Shown: piece by piece, positions 59,860 to 64,000 of the stretch
How positions within the stretch are numbered: the stretch's first letter is position 1
Layout of the letters: each line of letters begins with the position of its first letter
Assembly (NCBI GenBank): GCA_017860295.1
Contig: JAFNAS010000014.1
Span: forward strand, 19,562-83,561
From: Bacteroidota bacterium
GTDB taxonomy: Bacteria; Bacteroidota; Bacteroidia; Bacteroidales; Paludibacteraceae
Direction: 5' to 3'
Length of the DNA: 64,000 nucleotides
Translations under genes and position numbers: made by a program
The notes under the pieces: model-generated
What the model was told of the DNA's origin: nothing
Databases searched by the model: none
Seen by the model: the letters and a program-made list of their open reading frames with translations, nothing else

Positions 59860-62163
59860 TTAGAGGTTGCTCAATTTTATGCCAATAAAATAACTTTTGG
59901 GCAGAGACGGTCCGTAAATATATCCAGAATCGCGAAGACTTCCCTTGTCAAAATCTGATTGGTAGCTATTCAGTATGTTTTGTACGCCAGCATTCAGCTG
60001 AAGATTCATTGAGTTGATGAAGAACTTATAGCTGGCTTTGATTCCGGCATCAAAAAAGTCGGGTGTCACCTTCAATTCGTCCGATGCAATGTATCCTGCA
60101 AAGTGAGGTGCGAGCATCGATCCTGTATATGTTCCGGTACAGGACACCGACAATGATTTGGATGGTTCTACTTCAAAGGTGAAATATCCATAACTATTAG
60201 GAGAACGAAGCATCCGCTTTACCGGAGTAACACTTGCATCGTCCGACCATGCCTGAGGCTTCAGGTAATTACTGCGTTGAATTGTATAGCCCAGTTGAAG
60301 GTTGAAGATGCGTGAAGGTACCAGTTTACCTTCAATATTGATTCCTTGTACGTTGGCTCCCGGGCCGTTGCGTCTTTCTTCTGTTAGGTTACCGGCGTCA
60401 TCGGTGCCTGTTTCCTGAAGTACGAAAACATTGTTTAAACGTGTATAGAAAGCCTCTACCATAAGATTTGTCTGTACTTTCCCTATATTCAGATAATAAT
60501 CCAACGATCCGCTGAAGCTGTGCGAACGTTCTGGTTTCAAATCATTTGCCAAGTGAATGAGCATTACCTGGCCACCGACTGCAGCAACGTGTAAATCTTC
60601 ATCGAAAGCCTGAGGTGCCCGAAATCCAGATGCATAACTCAGACGTGATTGCAGATTGTCGGCAATATTGTATTTGATATTGAAGCGGGGACTGATAATA
60701 GCATGGTCAATCAGATTGTGTTTGTCTATACGGGCTCCGGCCAGCAGACTGATTTTTTTTGTTTTCCACTCGTTTTGAGCAAAGAAACCGGCGATTTTGG
60801 TTGTCTGGTCAATGTCACGATTGTATCCGGGCATCTTGTCGTTTAATTCATCGAACTGGTATTCGGCCCCGGTAGTAAAAGAAGCAGGCATAAATAGCAA
60901 TTTGTCAAAATCGTGTACATATTGTGATCCGATGACGTAGGTCAAATCGGTTGTTTTACCATATGCATTCGGATCTTGACCTGCGCCATAGTAGCTGTTG
61001 CGGTTAATGTGTTGTAAAGAGGCATAAGCATTGATTTTGTTTTTTCCATCCGGTGTAAACCAATTGTACCCGAGACCTCCTCCGTTGATATAATGTTCAA
61101 TTTGTTCGGTGATATCCGTTTTGTCGGGTTGTAAATCGAATTTGTTACCACCTCTTCTGAATTCGTGCATATTGTGGTACTCAAAGGTCAGTTTGCTGTA
61201 GTCGGACGTGTGAATGTAAGACCGGAATCCGAAGGAGTTATTTTTGATGATAGGCACCTCCGAAAAGCCGTCTCCGTTGTCATCGTAAGCTTGCCGGTCT
61301 CGGTATGAACCATACAGATACATTCCCATTTTGCGATCGTCGGATACGATGGATGTGTTTACATTAGTCGTATTATCCGCTTTCTTTCCTCCTACCATGG
61401 AGAGGTTGTGGCTGATGGAGTATGAATTGGTTTGAGGATCTTTAGTGATAATATTGATCGTACCGGCAATAGCATTCGATCCGTAGAGTGCTGACCCTCC
61501 ACCACGCACAACTTCTACTCTTTCTACCATGTTTACAGGGATCTGCTCGATACCGTAAACACTGCTAAGGGCACTGAAAATGGGGCGACTATCGAGTAGT
61601 ATCTGAGAATAGGGTCCCTCCAGACCGTTCATTCTTACCTGCTGAAACCCACAGTTCTGGCAATCGCTTTCTACTCTGAGGCCGGGTTGGAAGTTGAGAC
61701 CCTGAGCCAGACAAACGGCATTGGATACTTCAAATGTTCTGGGGCTGATAACGCCTACCACAATGGAAGCATCTTTGCGGTTGGTTTCGTTCCGGTTAGA
61801 GCTGACTACAACTTCATTCAGATGGATGGCATCTTCTTCCGTCTGTAACTCTATTTGTGTTGCTTTGCCTTTAATCGACTGTAGTTCGCTTGATACGGTC
61901 TTGTATCCTACCCCCTGAGCCTGTACGGTTATTTTGCCTACAGGTATATTTTTGAGTGTAAACTTACCGTTCGCATCGGTTGTGGTACCGATCACCGTAT
62001 TTTTGATCAGAACGGTAATAAATGGAATTTGCTCTCCTGTTTTCGAATCTTTCACTATGCCGGATACAGAGGCTCCGGTTAAGCGGTTGTCGGCATGAAC
62101 ATTCAGTGTGAATGCTAAAATTGTTGCGAGTAATATGAATTTTTGTATTATAGCTGTTTTCAT
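59860..62163 (-). CDS. TonB-dependent receptor with CxxC in the plug
   Basis: 767 aa. A signal peptide (to about 24) is followed by a carboxypeptidase-like domain (about 32-115), a plug with SDCQNCGFQQVRMNGLEGPYSQILLDSRPIF, then VERVEVVRGGGSALYGSNAIAGTINI. A 22-strand-type barrel follows, ending in the aromatic YFIGIKLSNL. The CQNC pair in the plug is found in a subgroup of Bacteroidetes receptors and could bind or sense a metal. It overlaps the upstream gene by 4 bp and is near a His-rich small protein, so metal uptake is a reasonable inference, not proven. Confidence 0.9.
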   Translation of the reverse strand: MKTAIIQKFILLATILAFTLNVHADNRLTGASVSGIVKDSKTGEQIPFITVLIKNTVIGTTTDANGKFTLKNIPVGKITVQAQGVGYKTVSSELQSIKGKATQIELQTEEDAIHLNEVVVSSNRNETNRKDASIVVGVISPRTFEVSNAVCLAQGLNFQPGLRVESDCQNCGFQQVRMNGLEGPYSQILLDSRPIFSALSSVYGIEQIPVNMVERVEVVRGGGSALYGSNAIAGTINIITKDPQTNSYSISHNLSMVGGKKADNTTNVNTSIVSDDRKMGMYLYGSYRDRQAYDDNGDGFSEVPIIKNNSFGFRSYIHTSDYSKLTFEYHNMHEFRRGGNKFDLQPDKTDITEQIEHYINGGGLGYNWFTPDGKNKINAYASLQHINRNSYYGAGQDPNAYGKTTDLTYVIGSQYVHDFDKLLFMPASFTTGAEYQFDELNDKMPGYNRDIDQTTKIAGFFAQNEWKTKKISLLAGARIDKHNLIDHAIISPRFNIKYNIADNLQSRLSYASGFRAPQAFDEDLHVAAVGGQVMLIHLANDLKPERSHSFSGSLDYYLNIGKVQTNLMVEAFYTRLNNVFVLQETGTDDAGNLTEERRNGPGANVQGINIEGKLVPSRIFNLQLGYTIQRSNYLKPQAWSDDASVTPVKRMLRSPNSYGYFTFEVEPSKSLSVSCTGTYTGSMLAPHFAGYIASDELKVTPDFFDAGIKASYKFFINSMNLQLNAGVQNILNSYQSDFDKGSLRDSGYIYGPSLPKSYFIGIKLSNL

Positions 62164-62759
62164 CGTTCTTGCTGTTTGTAATTTTTGAGAAATAAATTGA
62201 TACTGGTTTGTTGCGCTTGCTTTGTCTCTATCAGTTCCTGCTGATTTCTAAACCGCTGGTGTATTGCTTTACTCAGGGGCTTATCTGCGTGTAATGCCAA
62301 TAAGATATTGTCAGGGGTGAGAGGTATTAACGGCTCGGAATAATCGCAGCAGAAGTAATACTCTCTTTGTGTTACCGTGACCGGACGTGCAGATCTCGAT
62401 GTCGGAATCATTTTTGTAATCCGGTTCTTGTAACTGAATATGAGCAAAAAACTGCTGTCGATCAATTGGTAACATTTTCGTTGCCAGATACGATATATTT
62501 TCTCGTCATATTGTTTCAAAGCATATATACTGTCCATGGGTATTTTTATTTTTTTCCCGCCGGTATGTATGTAAATATATGGGCGCAAGAAAAAATTACT
62601 TACCTCAATAGCATGTCCTTTGGTTTGCCGGTCTGCAGTAATGTTGAATTGTTGATATTTTAAATCGTTAGCAGTTTTATACACTCCGCACATATTTTGA
62701 CTCTTGCCTGAGGGTATGCTTAAAAATAACGACATGAATGCAATTAATAGTTGTTTCAT
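62160..62759 (-). CDS. Exported protein of unknown function next to the TonB receptor
   Basis: 199 aa. A signal peptide (LIAFMSLFLSIPSGKSQ) is followed by an unrecognised, mostly basic body with scattered Cys (MCGVYK, KCYQL, YYFCCDYSEP) and a C-terminal KNYKQQER. The stop overlaps the receptor's start (ATGA), so the two are translated together, and this protein probably assists that receptor. Confidence 0.7.
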   Translation of the reverse strand: MKQLLIAFMSLFLSIPSGKSQNMCGVYKTANDLKYQQFNITADRQTKGHAIEVSNFFLRPYIYIHTGGKKIKIPMDSIYALKQYDEKIYRIWQRKCYQLIDSSFLLIFSYKNRITKMIPTSRSARPVTVTQREYYFCCDYSEPLIPLTPDNILLALHADKPLSKAIHQRFRNQQELIETKQAQQTSINLFLKNYKQQER

Positions 62760-62932
62760 AGCGTATGTATTTAATCCAAAACTAAATTCAGAGTTAAGTA
62801 AATAAATAGAATGCGGATAATTGTCTTATGTACAGGCGTGTAATAATGTGGTATGGACAAGGTAAGCCCACACAACAACTCATGCCTGATACGAGTGAGT
62901 ATCGGAAATTATCCGCGTAAAAAAGGAGAAAA
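62760..62932. other. 173-bp spacer upstream of the exported protein
   Basis: No gene. A short hairpin CTGATAC/GTATCGG (62887-62904) may terminate the His-rich gene. No clear -33/-7 pair was found on the minus strand. Confidence 0.4.
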
Positions 62933-63301
62933 TCAGCAAGCCACAGGAGGAGCTCTTAGTGAGACTTGAGAAAATAGATTGAAAAGGATGGCCGGTTCTT
63001 CATAAGACAACAAGGGTGCATGAATGATAATGACCGGTTTGGGTATTTGGGGCGTATTGATAGTATTGTCCCAATTGGTTTCGCTGAGTTGTTGAATTAA
63101 AAAATATGCCGCAGTATTGTGCGTGTGGAGTGGGAAGTTCGGACTCTTCTCTCCTCTCGTACTGAAAGGGTGGGAGTGAACAATGATTTGCCCATTAACA
63201 AGATGCCCATGGAAGAAAAGCGTGATGCCACTGTAATATCCCAAAAATAGGAATAACAGCAGAACTTTGCTTCCATAAACAATCTTGTTCCGTAAATGCA
63301 T
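62933..63301 (-). CDS. Small His-rich membrane-anchored protein
   Basis: 122 aa. One hydrophobic N-terminal helix (VLLLFLFLGYYSGITLFF) is followed by a His-rich segment: HGHLVNGQIIVHSHPF and FPLHTHNTAAYFLIQQLSETNW. Proteins of this layout (N-terminal helix, then HxHxxNGxxIVHSHP) occur with TonB receptors in Bacteroidetes. The histidines could bind zinc or another metal at the periplasmic face. The ligand is not known. Confidence 0.7.
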   Translation of the reverse strand: MHLRNKIVYGSKVLLLFLFLGYYSGITLFFHGHLVNGQIIVHSHPFSTRGEKSPNFPLHTHNTAAYFLIQQLSETNWDNTINTPQIPKPVIIIHAPLLSYEEPAILFNLFSQVSLRAPPVAC

Positions 63302-63465
63302 ATCGTCCGTTTTACTTTGTGAGCAAAGATATTTGTTTTTTATTATGACCCCAATCCCTATTTATGGGGATTTTATGAAGATTATATCCTTTACTATTGC
63401 TCTTATAAGCAGAGTTTATCAATGTAGTCTCCGTATAGTAGTGCAAAGCGGGTTGTGTGTCCCGT

Positions 63466-63930
63466 CTATTTATGAAATACCCAGGTGCAATCGGTCATCT
63501 GTTCGTTATCGACGCGGTAAAAGCGCTGGTTGGTGGTGGGCGATTGCAGTCCACCCAGCTGCTCTACGTAGGGGCCGAGCTTCAGGTAATCGAAACTGCT
63601 GAGGGCACAGCTGTCGGGAAAGCGGCTTTTGCCCGAATACCATGCCGTTTTCAATTTGCTGCCACTCATAGCGCGCACGTAACGCGCCAGCCGGTCTACT
63701 TCGTGCGGATCGGCATCGCCGCCCATAAAGCAGATGCAGGTGATGGCTTCACCGTATTCTGCCAGCAAGGTGTCGATGGCGCTTTCGGTGAGCCATTCGC
63801 CCGTGTCCTGCTGCAAATGGGGGCTGTGGCACCCTTTGCAGCCATTCGGACAGTTGGCAAGGTTGATGGCCAGTGTTACCTCGTTGGGCACCTCCTGAAA
63901 TACGATATCATAACTCTGAAACCGCAGCAT
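63466..63930 (-). CDS. nrdG: Anaerobic ribonucleotide reductase activating protein
   Basis: 154 aa radical SAM enzyme. MLRFQSYDIVFQEVPNEVTLAINLANCPNGCKGCHSPHL contains the CxxxCxxC (CPNGCKGC) for the 4Fe-4S cluster; the MGGDADPHEVDRLARYV block is the SAM-binding GGE-like part. It makes the glycyl radical on NrdD under anaerobic conditions. Its start overlaps the nrdD end by 23 bp, indicating one operon with translational coupling. Confidence 0.95.
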   Translation of the reverse strand: MLRFQSYDIVFQEVPNEVTLAINLANCPNGCKGCHSPHLQQDTGEWLTESAIDTLLAEYGEAITCICFMGGDADPHEVDRLARYVRAMSGSKLKTAWYSGKSRFPDSCALSSFDYLKLGPYVEQLGGLQSPTTNQRFYRVDNEQMTDCTWVFHK

Positions 63931-64000
63931 AATGACGTTTGGCGGCCTCCTTTTGCCGGCTTTCCGAAAAGTTACTGACGCGTTTCATATATCCGATAAT
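63908..64000 (-). CDS. nrdD: Anaerobic ribonucleoside-triphosphate reductase, C-terminal end
   Basis: Partial, running off the right edge. The last 30 codons read IIGYMKRVSNFSESRQKEAA followed by KRHYAAVSEL and a stop (63910 to 63908), which matches the NrdD C-terminus that follows the glycyl-radical loop; the radical Gly itself lies outside the window. It is too short for automated frame lists, but it overlaps nrdG as expected for the nrdDG operon. Confidence 0.85.
   Translation of the reverse strand: MIGYMKRVSNFSESRQKEAAKRHYAAVSEL

Noticed and set aside
1..64000. CRISPR array
   Set aside because: The periodic repeats have 7- or 8-nt units without spacers; no 25-40-nt repeats with unique spacers and no cas genes were seen.

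Overview
This is a chromosomal window from an anaerobic member of the Bacteroidetes, most likely order Bacteroidales. The evidence is TonB-dependent receptors with N-terminal carboxypeptidase-like domains, a DUF4249 lipoprotein, TAnnTTTG -7 promoter elements, a CTnDOT-type excision operon, ATP-dependent PEP carboxykinase, anaerobic ribonucleotide reductase and a biotin-dependent acyl-CoA carboxylase under a cobalamin riboswitch. I cannot name the genus. By eye the left third (kdp, hisC) is richer in G+C than the minus-strand block on the right.

Layout. 1-11.4 kb, plus strand: end of a thioredoxin-like protein, a TonB receptor with its DUF4249 lipoprotein, a Nudix/Gate/DUF4919 group, HAD phosphatase, cupin, GNAT, patatin and M13 peptidase. 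11.6-20.3 kb: a high-affinity potassium uptake locus (kdpA, kdpB, a META-domain lipoprotein, kdpC, sensor kdpD, regulator kdpE). 20.4-21.6 kb: hisC and tRNA-Ser(CGA). 21.65-34.2 kb: the left part of an integrative conjugative element (integrase, RhuM-like gene, two xis-like genes, orf3-like gene, topoisomerase, DUF1896, methylase/helicase) with no mobilisation or transfer genes. 34.2-35.1 kb: a cobalamin riboswitch with no gene to control, then pckA flanked by two related hairpins.

36.9-45.9 kb, minus strand: a long operon like the Orange Protein (ORP) cluster of anaerobes: DUF134 regulator, MBL protein, two NifX-like proteins, two small Gly-rich proteins, a frameshifted peroxiredoxin, DUF89, a ZIP transporter, two ferredoxin-MinD ATPases and Mrp, then thioesterase, redox protein and queH. 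A perfect 17-bp palindrome abuts its promoter. 46.1-52 kb: a frameshifted metY with an ATP-grasp gene, a DUF6064 membrane protein, a split ThrE-type exporter and a porin-like protein. 52.1-57.9 kb: an AspT-type transporter and a three-gene acyl-CoA carboxylase operon behind a second cobalamin riboswitch. 58.2-59.8 kb, plus strand: ferredoxin, small protein, His-rich membrane protein and ECF sigma factor. 59.9-63.3 kb, minus strand: a TonB receptor with a CxxC in its plug, plus two companions. The right edge holds nrdG and the end of nrdD.

The most unusual signal is a family of degenerate arrays with a strict 7-nt period in intergenic DNA on the left half and inside both cobalamin riboswitches, at the same variable position between GCCACTG and GGGAAGGC. 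Next come the two covarying hairpins around pckA, the palindrome-controlled ORP-like operon, and a B12 riboswitch in front of a carboxylase operon.
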